The notes under the pieces: model-generated | Databases searched by the model: none | What the model was told of the DNA's origin: nothing | What the model saw: only the letters and a program-made list of their open reading frames with translations | DNA from: Marasmius tenuissimus | Lineage: Eukaryota > Basidiomycota > Agaricomycetes > Agaricales > Marasmiaceae | Reading direction: 5' to 3' | Assembly (NCBI GenBank): GCA_029532415.1 | Contig: JAQOTA010000068.1 | Coordinates: forward strand, 372,001 to 436,000 | Length of the DNA stretch: 64,000 nt | Shown: piece after piece, positions 47,541-57,934 of the stretch | How the letters are laid out: every line of letters begins with the position of its first letter | How positions within the stretch are numbered: position 1 is the stretch's first letter | Made by a program: the position numbers and the translations under genes

Positions 47541-48769
47541 ATGTTTTCAGTCCCCAAGACCCTCGTACACAAAATCAAGGCCGGGTTCTCTGCGTTCGTA
47601 AAACGGAAGCAGCCCCCAAAGTACGACTGGCCACAGCCGCTATACTCAGGGCCCGAAGAATACCTTCCCGGAGACGTTTGGGACTCGCAAAACCCCGCAG
47701 AGAGATATGCCTCTGCCGGGGATCTATGCGCACACCTCGGAGAGCAGCTTCCAATACCACTCGTAAAACTCGTTGCTCGAGACGTGCTTCAGGGTTTGAA
47801 GTATCTCCATGAGATACGGGGTACCGTTCATGGAGGTTCGCCTTCGTCTCGATTATCTACGTTTTAAGGGAAATTAACGCGATCTTATTACTTAGACATC
47901 AATCCCGACTGCATCCTACTGGCTCCTCGAGACATGAAGGCCATAATCGCGCAGTTCACGGGAGACAACCTTTCTCGCCACTCGTCCAGTTCTTCCAGTA
48001 TATCTTTCCACCCACACTACTTCGACTACGATACGCTCGTATCGCCGGGATATGGCTCTCCTGTCGTCTTTCGACTATGCTACCCGACCGTAGGTGAGTG
48101 TGGCTTGCCCCAGCATTGTTACATCGTCCGGCTGATCCAACATCGCCCTCGCCGAACTAGACAGACCCCGTCACGACCCATTGTGCGATAGTTATGGAAT
48201 GCGACCGCCCGAGGCGATCATTGGCATCCCTCGGGACACAAGTGCTGATCTATGGACGCTGGGATGCGTGGTGAGTCTGCCATGAAGCTCTACCTTGACT
48301 GGGACGATAGAAACCTGACTCATACTCCCTCCCCCCGCCTATTACCTTGCAGTTATATGAGCTTCTAACGGGAGACAACCTCTTCGATCCATTCTTCCAG
48401 ACTATGGAGCTCGGACTCGCGCCAGAAGAGTCGCACCTAATTCAGATCATCGAAATGGTGGGAGAGCTTCCCCTCGACTTGCTCAAGTCGGGAAAACACA
48501 CCAAGAAGTGGTTCAATGAAGATGGTGCGACGTCATTCCTTCACCTTCCCCCTGGTTACCCCTGTACTAAAACTAGGCTTTGGTCTTCAGGTACACTTCG
48601 TTTGGACACTACGTATTACCCTGTTACTCTAGAAGAGGTGCTCAAGATGCGGCTCGAAGAGTCTGATGTACAGGAGACGGCAGACTTTCTGGGTTCCTTG
48701 CTCAAGCTGCGCCCGCAGGACAGAACAAGGGCTGTGGATTTACTCAACCATTCTTGGTTGAAGCCGTGA
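47541..48769 (+). CDS. SRPK-like pseudokinase lacking the N-lobe
   Basis: Four exons: 47541-47835, 47896-48093, 48161-48270, 48353-48769, all in frame, stop TGA. The N-terminus has the 'EEYLPGDVWDSQNP.ERY' opening seen before SR-protein kinase domains, but it then jumps directly to the hinge/helix-E region 'DLCAHLGEQLPIPLVKLVAR'. No glycine loop and no VAxK lysine are present. The catalytic loop reads HGDINPDC where active SRPKs have H.DIKPDN, so Lys becomes Asn and the Mg-binding Asn becomes Cys. I see no DFG. The C-lobe is well kept: 'PPEAIIGIPRDTSADLWTLG', 'LYELLTGDNLFDP', 'HLIQIIEMVGELP' and a final 'RAVDLLNHSWL'. SRPKs phosphorylate SR splicing factors; this protein should be unable to bind ATP normally. 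Confidence 0.75.
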
Positions 48770-49191
48770 GGGAGGGGTTTGCTCGGTGCCTTGGTCATCG
48801 AACCATGTGGCCCAAAGCTCAGGTAGCTTACAGGACCTTTAGCCTTTCATACTATTATTCTCGATGTTTCAAGTTCTATCTCTCATCCTCACCTACTCGC
48901 TCCCTATCAGTGCTTCTCTACTCGCTCCTTTACAAGTTCGGTGCCGGGACCTGCCCTTTTTCTCATTTACCTCACATACTTATGGCCGGACCCTCCTCAT
49001 TACTCACAACGCTAAAGGACCCTATCTCCCTGCTAGCACTACGAACAAATCTGTCATTTATACGCTACACTATCGTACACCAACACCCGCCAGCTGCGCT
49101 GGGCGAAGCACCGTCCAAAAGGTTTACATACTTGCTAGCTTAGTATACATTCTTGGTACAGTCATCGATTCAAAAAAAATGAAACATACTA
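48770..49191. other. Intergenic region (convergent 3' ends)
   Basis: Between the stop codons of the SRPK-like gene (plus) and the DUF1479 gene (minus). Low-complexity open frames only; presumably 3' untranslated regions. Confidence 0.4.
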
Positions 49192-50932
49192 CTACGCAAC
49201 CGAGATGGGGAAGCCCATAGCGCGTCTCCCCAAAGGAGACAGGATGTCATCCGCTTTGCCAGTACCCACGAGGTCGGCTTCTTTGACCCTCACCTGTGGG
49301 AAATCGGGCGGAGTCATTCCCTTCAAGAACGTTTCCCTCTGTCTCTCAACGTAGGCTTGGTTGAGAGGCGTCAAGGGCACAGCCGGAATATACATCACTG
49401 TGAATTCAAAGTGACAACCGATTGAGAACTAGGAAAATCAGAGAAGCGCTCAAACGACGAACCGGCAGAATCTACATCTCCAGTATGCTCGGGCTCGACG
49501 GCATGAACGACATCGCAATGCCAAAACACCGCATCTCCTGGGGAGACCTCGGGAATGGAAACGATCATCTTGTCGAGAAGCATGTGAGGGTGCTGTTCTG
49601 GCGTTGGTTTGGGACCAGCGTAGCCACCATCTATTGCTATGAGTCCAGGGAATTCGGGATAGGAGATATCTGCGTAGCAGAAGTGAGCTATGATCGATTG
49701 GACTGGATATAGTTGGCTTACCGAACTTCCAGTTCTCGGGTTTCAGGTAGTCCTCCGCGTCTGGTCCGACCGTGGAGCGGAAGAACGGACGAAGAATGAG
49801 GTAGGCATTGGACAACAAGACGTCAGGGAAAACCCTCAAAGTCCCGCGTTTCGGCCCTGTCTCGCTGTGACGAGCGACTGTCAGTTCAGCACACAAGATG
49901 GATGACGACGACGATGTACCTCATAGCGAGCCATCCCTGGAATGAGCGGAATATCGAGGCCTGAACGTGGGTAGATCGTGAGCAAAGGACCATATTGAAG
50001 GGCACATACGCACCTGGTTAGGCCTTTGGTAGATGGAGGCACGAGCGTCGAGTCGGCCACCCAATTCATAGGGGTCGTGAGAGCGCCAATTACCAGAGAA
50101 GATGTTACTGAAGCATGTACGGAATACAGGGTCCTCCCAGCGTTCGATTGTGCCACCTGTAAAAGACTTTGAATGGGCTATCGATGGAACGTCAAAGAAT
50201 GGTCACATGCCGTCAACATGGGGTGGGTGGGCGCCCCAATGCCCTCCAGGGTGTCTGATCCTGAATCGATCGGCGTAACTCAGAGGTGTCGACAAGTCAA
50301 CGCCCTCCAGGTTAGCATTGGATGGCGTAGAGTACAAGTTATTGAGCCAGGCACTGGTGGCTAAAACGTTGGGGTGCGAGCGAGCTTCAACTTGCGGCTT
50401 GGTCCAACTACAAGAAGAGGATTGGGGTTGTGAGGATGGCTCATGATTAAAGTGACGTACTAAAGTTGGAAAAACTGCAAGTTTCCCTCGGGAAAGCCTG
50501 ACGCGGGGATCATTTGACCATCAAGACAAAGTATCTTATCAAGACAGGGGGACACACCATCAATCCCCGTGGGGTTTGCTTTGACGAACTCCTCCAGTGA
50601 GGTCTTCCATTTAGCTGCCTCAGCGTCCTCAACGACATCCCGAATGACGACCGTTCCGATGCGCTTAATTTCCGCAATCTTTTCGGGAGAGAGTTTGTCC
50701 AGCTCTGAGAACTTGACTTGCGGAATGTACTATGCCGAACTGGATGAGAACGGGTAATCGCTTTCTAGCCAGATACTATACTCACGTCGGGCCCAGCAGC
50801 AGAGACTTTGGTGGCCGTCTGGGCGATCTCTGCGATAATTTCTTGCCACGCCTTTGTAGCATTGGTTTCGAAATCCGGGAAAGAGTCAGCAATCTCCTTC
50901 TTGATTTTCAACAGATGTTCGGAGGCAGACAT
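49192..50932 (-). CDS. DUF1479 family protein (YbiU-like, 2-oxoglutarate dioxygenase-like fold)
   Basis: Multi-exon gene starting 'MSASEHLLKIKKEIADSFPD' (50932). It continues with 'NATKAWQEIIAEIAQTATKV', 'IKRIGTVVIRDVVEDAEAAK' and 'ASGFPEGNLQFFQL', the front half of a DUF1479 protein. Middle exons carry 'TPMNWVADSTLVPPSTKG' and 'RSGLDIPLIPGMARYE'. A later exon has 'RGTLRVFPDVLLSNAYLILR' and 'RPFFRSTVGPD', and then 'SPGDAVFWHCDVVHAVEPEH', which holds an HxD pair and a second His as in Fe(II)/2-oxoglutarate oxygenases. The end is 'ILSPLGRRAMGFPISVA'. DUF1479 proteins are found in bacteria (E. coli YbiU) and are common in basidiomycetes; substrate unknown. No breaks seen, but I have not fixed every intron border. 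Confidence 0.8.
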
Positions 50933-51609
50933 AGTGGCGATTGAAAAAGAGGTCGGGAACTACATATCCCAGTGGGTGGTGTATTTATACGTGAGGACTC
51001 TCGACCCTTGCTTGGTAGGGGTGCTTATACATTCTAAAGATCAGCTGAAAGGGTTAGGGAATGCGGGTATCCGTATCTGATGCAACGCTGCTGCCACGAA
51101 CCTCAAGACCCAACACGCTGCATTCCTTCTACTTGCCACTATTTCTCGGCAACACAACCGCACCCTTCTGAGTTCCAACAACACTCTCGAGGGTCCTGCT
51201 TCTTGAGCAACCTAGTAAGCAGATGCGACCTAAAATTGGCACGAGCGATGTGCGAATCTGCGATGGTGTTGGTCTGGAACAAGGAGGAATCTCGGAAAAA
51301 CCTACACGTGAGCCTGACAGTATCCTGCCTGCCGATCTTGCTGATGTCATTGTTCCCACGCAAACATGGCCGCCATGACGCGTCAGTTCGCGGATGTTTT
51401 CCACGGCCACAATCCTTCCGCAGGTCATCCGAAAGTCCTCGTCAGAAACGTCAGACCTGCCGAATGCTAGCCGACTCGAAACGTTGTCTCGCTGCGCTTC
51501 GGAACTCTGTAAGATAAATAGCTCGCTTTCTTCCAAGTTGCTGCCAGATTATCGAACAACCTCGTTCAACTTACAAGTTCCAATACTCAAATCGCTCACA
51601 CCCCTTCTC
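50933..51609. other. Intergenic region between divergent genes
   Basis: Upstream region of both the DUF1479 gene (minus) and the small gene at 51610 (plus). Overlapping open frames of 130-170 codons exist on both strands (51080-51517 plus, 51129-51536 minus, 51394-51609 plus) but have no domain or splice support. Confidence 0.4.
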
Positions 51610-52149
51610 ATGTGCCCTCGTCTCTTCTGGTTTGTTGTCGGCGCTGGTGCTGCTACATGGTGGTCAAAGCATCACCAGCAAAGATGGCACCGTGATGGAG
51701 GCTTCTATAATCGTCATATTGAAGCTTCTGGAACTGTCGGCGCCAATCCCGGCTTCAATGTCACCTCCGGGACCCAACAGTGGGATGCAGACCGCGCTCG
51801 CCTTCAAGAAGTTGGCAGGCAGGTCGGAGATACAGTAAGTTTTGGTGGCACACATAGTTTCATAGAACTCCCTATTCATTCGATTTTATGTGTAGGTAAC
51901 TGATCTGTCGGAAGCCTCGCTCGACATGCTCCTGACAACAGTCCAATCCATGAAAGAGGTAGGTTGTCACTGCATCTTAATTTCCTATTAACAAGAAGGA
52001 CTGATCTTCCTCGTACACAGAAACTGGCTCAGCATCGAATGGATCGGGAACGTTTCGAAGCTGAACAACGACAACAATTTGAAGCACAAAGATCGGGAAT
52101 GGCATCCCCTTCGAGCCCCAGAGCGGAGCCACCTCGCCATCTCATCTGA
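51610..52149 (+). CDS. Small conserved-looking protein with N-terminal hydrophobic helix
   Basis: Three exons: 51610-51834, 51896-51958, 52021-52149, joined in frame; 417 nt, about 138 residues. 'MCPRLFWFVVGAGAATWWSK' forms a short N-terminal hydrophobic helix. Next comes a His/Arg-rich stretch and 'DADRARLQEVGRQVGD', a helical segment 'DLSEASLDMLLTTVQSMKE', then a basic Gln/Glu-rich coiled-coil-like end 'DRERFEAEQRQQFEAQR' and a Pro/Ser tail. It could be a single-span membrane or organelle protein. I recognise the general type from agaricomycetes but no named family. A longer open frame begins upstream at 51394; I chose 51610 because conserved-looking sequence begins there. Confidence 0.6.
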
Positions 52150-52325
52150 GGATGATCTTCCATTTTTTGTATCTTCGATGTCCACTACTCATACAATAGA
52201 TAATCATGTATAAATTTCCTTTCCTTCCCGATCGACCAGCGTAATTTCAATCCAGCGCTCTTGGTCGTGGCGCTGGCTCTTTCAGCCTTCTACCTCTATA
52301 TTCCTATATTTATCACCTGTTCGCC

Positions 52326-53955
52326 CTATGTGTCGGCAATGGCCTTTTCAATAATCTGTAGAAATCGCTCTGGTTTGCAAAAGTGCACCTAACCATCTTA
52401 GTTAAGCCTCCTTGAACGCCACTGAACGAAACAAGGTACCCACAAAATGGTTGGCTCCCTCCATCTCGATAAAGTTGATGGGACGGATGGTTTCATTGCG
52501 TTCGATACATGCCTTGTACAGTCTCCTCGTCTCAATGTATCCTAGCGCAGATCCCCATGCTGAATGCGGGGCATATACTGTACCATTTCGAGATATTTGT
52601 CAGGGGGTGTGACCTGTGACCAAAAGTTTCACTTTTTGGTTTCGACAGGAAGGTCGGTCCGCCGTGACTGACCGGAAATTTTTCCGAAACTCGTCGTTTT
52701 TGGGCAATTTCTGGGCCAAATCTGGGTTTGAACCTCGGAAAATTTTCGACAGTCAGGCCTGGGACGCGTGACAGGGTGTGACATTTCACCATTTTTGGGT
52801 CCCCTGTGACGCGTGACCTGACGATCATCTCGAAATGGTACAGTAGATACGTGATCGAGAGCTTAGGGAAGAATGAAGTGGCAGTTTTCTCGCCAAAGAG
52901 GACCTTAGACGTAGTCTCATTTACGAGACTTGACCAGGCAGACCTCAAACAAAAGAAGTAGGATCATGGGCCCCGCCTTGAAAGAATCAATGATATTCAA
53001 TGGCGAGACTCACACGGCGATGTCAGCCCGCGCCGTCGCCCCTGGGTCGGTATATATAGTGATCGAAGTCCCTTTCGGTCCACGAGTCAATTATGTATCG
53101 TTCTGCTCTTTTGAGTGATCCGGTCTCCTCAATGCTTTCGGCAGTCGGAGTTCCTTCATGTGTGGCGTAATGATACCAAGAGCCGGCCCACTCGAGGAAC
53201 TTCCTAAATCTTTCAAGAGAGTCTTTCAGACTGGGGTCTCCTCGCGGGGAATAAAGCTTCTGGGAATTGATATTCGAGGGTATTGATAAGCCAAGAGCGT
53301 TGACCGGAGGGTCTAAGTCTATAATATACTTAGTCATGTCAGTGATGAAGTGGAGAAAAAAGGGAGAGTTGAGCGTGCCATATAGTATGAGGGCTTTGAC
53401 ATACATACTTCTCTAGCACCAGGTAGGTGGCGTCATCCACAGTACCCGGATTTGCAAACGGCGCAATTGCGGTCATCTCACCCTGGGACCAACCCATAAC
53501 AGCAATCCCACTCCTTGGCTTTCCATTATCTGGTGCCAGGATCGGTGGGATAGCCTCCTCTTCGATGAGCTTCGTTATGAACAGCACCAGGTGCGGACCC
53601 ATGTTATCAAAGAATTCCCGAGCACGGGATATATCGTTCCCACTGAGCACTGCAAGCTCCTCGTCAGAGACTGGAGAGGAGCCGGCGTAATCGCGTCTGT
53701 CGAGAGCTACTATGCGGAGATTGTATGGGTGGGCGTGTGATTGGATTTTTTAGAAAGTCGCTAGAACGGGAGTTACTGGACGTGGCGATGCACCTTGGGG
53801 CGGCATACTAACGAACCTCCCGGGGAGCCAAAGCCGTGAATAGCGACCAGCGTTGTGTAGTCCTTTGAACCTGGAGGGGCGCTTGTATCAGTGAAGGAGA
53901 ATTTGATGTCCCCTAGAACGTGGTAGGTGTTTTGTGGAATTGAAACTCTAGCCAT
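52326..53955 (-). pseudogene. Alpha/beta hydrolase, copy 1, disrupted by a MITE
   Basis: Starts 'MARVSIPQNTYHVLGDIKFS' (53955), with 'VAIHGFGSPGG' as the oxyanion-type loop and 'GIAVMGWSQGEMTAIAPFAN', where GWSQG is the nucleophile elbow. 'DPPVNALGLSIPSNINSQKL' and 'GTPTAESIEETGSLKR' follow as in copies 2 and 3. In the exon after 'FFPKLSITY' a 266-bp element interrupts the gene (52578-52843). The frame stays open through the element but is shifted by one behind it and ends at 'CARIH', so the region with the expected catalytic His ('EMEGANHF') and the last exon (HFCKPERFLQII.., stop 52326-52328) are out of frame. Without the insertion the gene would match its neighbours. A functional product would need unusual splicing. 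Confidence 0.75.
52578..52843. mobile_element. MITE (Tc1/mariner-like TA duplication), 266 bp
   Basis: Ends are inverted repeats: CTGTACCATTTCGAGAT is perfect over 17 bp at both ends, and similarity extends to 27 bp (24 of 27). TA dinucleotides flank it (52576-52577 and 52844-52845). Taking out the element and one TA leaves sequence that aligns base for base with hydrolase copy 3 (around 58180), apart from a few substitutions. The inside has repeated TGTGACC/GCGTGAC motifs and no coding capacity for a transposase, so it is non-autonomous. Confidence 0.85.
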
Positions 53956-54272
53956 GTTCGGGTTCGAAAAAGGCGGATGGTAATCAGGCGAGAGGGGAGG
54001 AAGTTTACGACAGACCCGAAGCCCATTTATATATGTACGACTGAGATGAAATCCGGTCTCCCTACGCTTTAGGAATAGACTCGACGGATAACCTTGGGTA
54101 TCGGTGATAGAGGTGAAAGGGCAATCAAAATAAGTACTTCATTTATTCGATCACACCTACTCTGCGGTATCAATCTCTGAGGGTACAACGAGCGCTTTCT
54201 GCGCAACTTCTTATTTCCCTTTTTCTCGAGCGAATTTTGTCTCTGAAACCAGTTCACTCATTCCCGCCGACC
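53956..54272. other. Intergenic region between hydrolase copies 1 and 2
   Basis: Promoter region of copy 1 and 3' end of copy 2. No gene seen. Confidence 0.4.
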
Positions 54273-55595
54273 TTATGCGACGACCGACTTTATTGTCTGC
54301 AGGAACTGTTCGGGTTGTGTGAAGTGTGCCTGATATTCTCGATCAACCTTCAAGTACGAAGTAAGAACGAAAGTGGGTACTCACGAAGTGATCGCCCTCG
54401 TCCAGCCCGATAAATTTAATGGGACGGATAGCTTCATCCCGTCCGGTATGTTCCTCGTACAGTCGTTTGGTCTCCATGTAGGCAAAGAGGCACATCCAAA
54501 TAGAGTGCGGCGCATACAAAAGGGTGATGGAGAGCTTGGGAAAGAATGACGAAGCAGTCTTCTCATCGAAGAGAGCCTTCTGCGCCATTTCCTTCACAAT
54601 ACCTGACCAGGCGAAGCTGATTGGGAAGGCCGATAATCAGTATTGAGGCATCAAGTTCAAGATGGCCAGTCTTACATAGCCGCATCAGCTCGTGTTGTTG
54701 ACTTCGGATCGGTATACTTCTCGAAGTCGCTTTCAGTCCAAGAATCGGCCACACTTGATTCTGTCCGTTTGAGCGAACCAGCCTCCTCAATGCTTTCAGG
54801 AGTAGGAAGTCCATCCTGCCAGGTATACTGGAAATGGGAGCTAACCCATTCAATAAACGCCTTGTAGGCATCGGCAGGGCCTTTCACACTGGGGTCTGCC
54901 CCCGGAGAATACAACTTGGCGGCGTTGACGTTGGACGGTGGCGACAATCCGAGCGCGCTGAACGCAGGGTCTGCATCGAAGGCACTGTTATCTCCTGGCC
55001 AAGATAGATCCGAGCGTGAAGAACCCACCATACAGTATCAGACCCTGAACATACTTCACGAGCACCTGGTAAACAGCATCGCTCATGATACCGGGGTTCC
55101 CAAACGGTGCAATCGCAGTCATGCTTCCTAGGGACCAACCCATTACAGCTATACCGCCCCTTCCCCTTCCATTCTCGGACTCCAAGATCGGTGGAATACC
55201 TTCCTCTTCAACGAACTTTTTGATGAAAAGTGCTAGGTGCAGGCCCATATTATCGAAGAATTCTCGAGCGCGAGATTCATCTTTGCCTCCAAGCGCTGCG
55301 AGTTCCTCATCAGAGACTGGGGATGATCCGGCGTAGTCACGTCTGTTGAGAGAAATGATTCGGAGGTTGTAGGTATGTGCGTGTGATTGGATCGCTTCGA
55401 AAGTTGCTGAAAAGGGATCAAGTTTTGTCAGATGGTGTCTGACTCTGAGGTAACGTACTATGTACCTCCAGGGACACCAAAACCATGAATGGCGATAAGC
55501 GTCGTATAGTCTTTCAAATTCGGAGGGGCACCTGAATCGGTGAAGAAGAATTTGATATCCTCAAGGACGTGGTAGGTTTTCTGTGAGAGTACCAT
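54273..55595 (-). CDS. Alpha/beta hydrolase, copy 2
   Basis: Starts at the ATG at 55595 ('MVLSQKTYHVLEDIKFFFTD'), 'AIHGFGVPGG' loop, an intron, then 'RIISLNRRDYAGSSPVSDEE'. 'GIAVMGWSLGSMTAIAPFGN' carries the serine nucleophile (GWSLG). 'DPAFSALGLSPPSNVNAAKL' and 'GLPTPESIEEAGSLKRTESS' follow, then the exon with 'ALFDEKTASSFFPKLSIT', 'YAPHSIWMCLFAYMETKRLY' and 'GLDEGDHF', whose His is the expected catalytic base. A last short exon ends 'HFTQPEQFLQTIKSVVA' (stop 54273-54275). It is intact by eye. The substrate is unknown; a soluble cytosolic esterase- or lipase-like enzyme is the best general description. Same strand and exon order as its two neighbours. Confidence 0.75.
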
Positions 55596-57934
55596 GATAA
55601 TCGAGGTGTGTTTATTTAAGGTGAATCAACAAGGAGGACAATGAGCAGATATGAGGGAAAAGATAACCCTTGAAGGTGAGCACGATACTCGCCTATATAC
55701 GACGGCGAGGAGTCCGAGCTATAACACAGCCCGAGCCCCGCGTACAAACGTGGGCAACGCGGTCGCCGAACAAGGTGAGTAGTGAAACACTATAGCGCCA
55801 AGTACCACGCATCATGACATAGAGCCTCCCTTGAATTCATTGGCCGACATATTGGACAATTGGACAGCGTCGAACCTTTCGTCATGTGTTGGGCCGATAC
55901 GAAACAAGCTTCTGACAGTAAAACCCCATGAGTGTCTCTAGATATCTGTCCGTTGACGATCAACCATTAATTCGAACCGTTGTTCTGCTTCTCGGGTCGG
56001 GAGCGACTGACCACGAGGAATAAAGAAATTCTATTGATGAACACCGGCGAAACGCGAAATCAGGCTGACGCAACAAGATAGTATTGGAGAAGCGTACCGA
56101 GAAAAGACCCGTAACTTTCTTCGGAGTCGCTATTCTAGAAAGGAGGGATTGAGCTGGGTAGATTCTCGTCGTACTATCCATTCACGGCGTGTTCGATTCC
56201 ATTTGCCATACCTGAGGTCAAGCCTTGAGTCTCATTATTGTTGTATCGGACGGCAAACTGGAAACGCTGCAACGTTGTGCAGGGTGAAAGGTGACATGTT
56301 GGACTTCACTATTCCAAAACTTTGTGGGAATAGCTGCAAACCATGATAACAGGAGTGATTCATGGACACTGAATGATTTGACCTATGTCTGGTGGGTCGA
56401 CACATCGTATACCAGCCTCTATTTCTGTAGAACCTCGTCAATTCGATCCGCTATCCTGAGGCCCGGCTTGCAGACGTACCATTCACATATTATATTTATT
56501 TTCCTTGCTCTCCTGCCCCAATTTGACCACAGTGCACATCCGGTCGCTTAAACAGGTGATTTCAGTAGTGTAGAACCTCTTCCAAACCTCTTCGCGATGC
56601 GACCGACTTTCGTTTCGACGCGGTTCCGAAATGGATTCCCAGTCTTCGAAAGCTTCTGAGTCACCAGCTCAGTCCGTTCCAGCCAAACCCGATCTCACAG
56701 AGTAACGTCAGCCCGAAGTGCTTCTTCATATCGATATTGAGCTGGCTGAATGAACGCCTGTCAAGCCTGGTGTTTTCAAATCATCAACAACCATAACGCA
56801 CTTTGCACTGTTACTCTCTTTCACGTCCAGCGAGACAAAGTTACGTATGTTCGTGACATTTCCAGCGACATGTTAAGAAATCGAGTATTTCTTTACGTTG
56901 TGGAAGTCCTCGAAGAACCTAGACATCACACTCAGGTAAACGGCGAGGAAGGGGCAACGAAGCTTTGTGGTACACCTTTTATATGCCTTGCAAAAGCATT
57001 CAGCGTAGGTGAGAATCAGACCCCGTCGCGCAGTGAACGCATTCCACTTCTCTCACTGAGTCTCAGGCCAGCCATCCATGAGCTCTTGATGCTCAGATGC
57101 CCGTCAAAGCCAGCGAATCGCTGAATTTGACTTGAAACACATGCACAGGCGAGGGCGAATGTAAAAGTTGATGTAAAGTAGAGTTGGAGAATCAAACGCC
57201 ATCGTTTGAAAACCGATGACATCCAGTTGACAACATGAAAAAGCCGTGGAGGAAGAATACGACGTGGTCCAAGGAATAAGGAACTTTTAGTGAGCTGGTA
57301 GATCTGGTCCAAGGCAAGCTGATCACGACCGGTGCCGCGTCCCATTCGGGGTGTTCTCCGGATCATCGAGCCTCCGACCCGGCCGAAATACCCATCGCAG
57401 GTTGGCCGGGGCCCCAACTGGTTGGCACTGGGCAGTGACCACCATGATTCGCAGCACTTCAATCCACTCCTCAAATGACGTCCGATATACCACTTCAGAC
57501 GGTCCCTACATCATATTCGATCTCGGAGTTATTCGCTGATGAACGAAGTCGCAAGCTCAAGTCTCAATGATCCTTCGGGACATCTTCATTGGTGATTTGG
57601 CTGCTTAATTTGGCTTCACGAGCTGAGATGCGTCATGCGGGTAACGAGCTTATTAGCTAGGATCTCAAACGCTCCCGGACTCCGCGAACTCCTCGAAACT
57701 CACCTCCAGAGTCAAAATCATTGATTCACCTTTCTCAGCGTCCCTATTCTTGCAAAGAACATCCTTTACAGACCATATAGCCACCCTCCCTAGGCGTATG
57801 TTCGCACTCATTTCAGATTTCTGTCGAACTAATGATACATCATATCGACGTGACAAGGTTGGTGAAAGGAATTGCCATTCCCAAACAGACTCTCCCTCCG
57901 TTTCCATGCGAGCACGTACAAGATCCCTATATTT
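55596..57934. other. Long gene-poor region between hydrolase copies 2 and 3
   Basis: About 2.3 kb with no convincing complete gene. Apart from a possible C2-like remnant (57665-57907) I see only short frames without domains (56149-56551 and 56750-57124 plus, 57016-57474 minus). It may represent a fourth, fully decayed gene between the hydrolases. Confidence 0.4.
57665..57907 (-). pseudogene. Possible C2-like domain fragment
   Basis: The 80-codon frame reads 'SVWEWQFLSPTLSRRYDVSL' followed by 'IRLGRVAIWSVKDVL' and 'GESMILTLEVSFEEF'. This looks like the second half of a C2-like domain of the kind found in agaricomycete proteins (..VWNE.F.......S..L......LG...I...DLL..). The first half is not found upstream on the same strand, where hydrolase copy 3 begins its 3' end, so it is probably a remnant. 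Family assignment is tentative. Confidence 0.3.

Noticed and set aside
51129..51536. 135-codon minus-strand frame between the DUF1479 gene and the small plus-strand gene
   Set aside because: An equally long frame exists on the plus strand, neither shows a domain or splice logic, and the region must hold two promoters.
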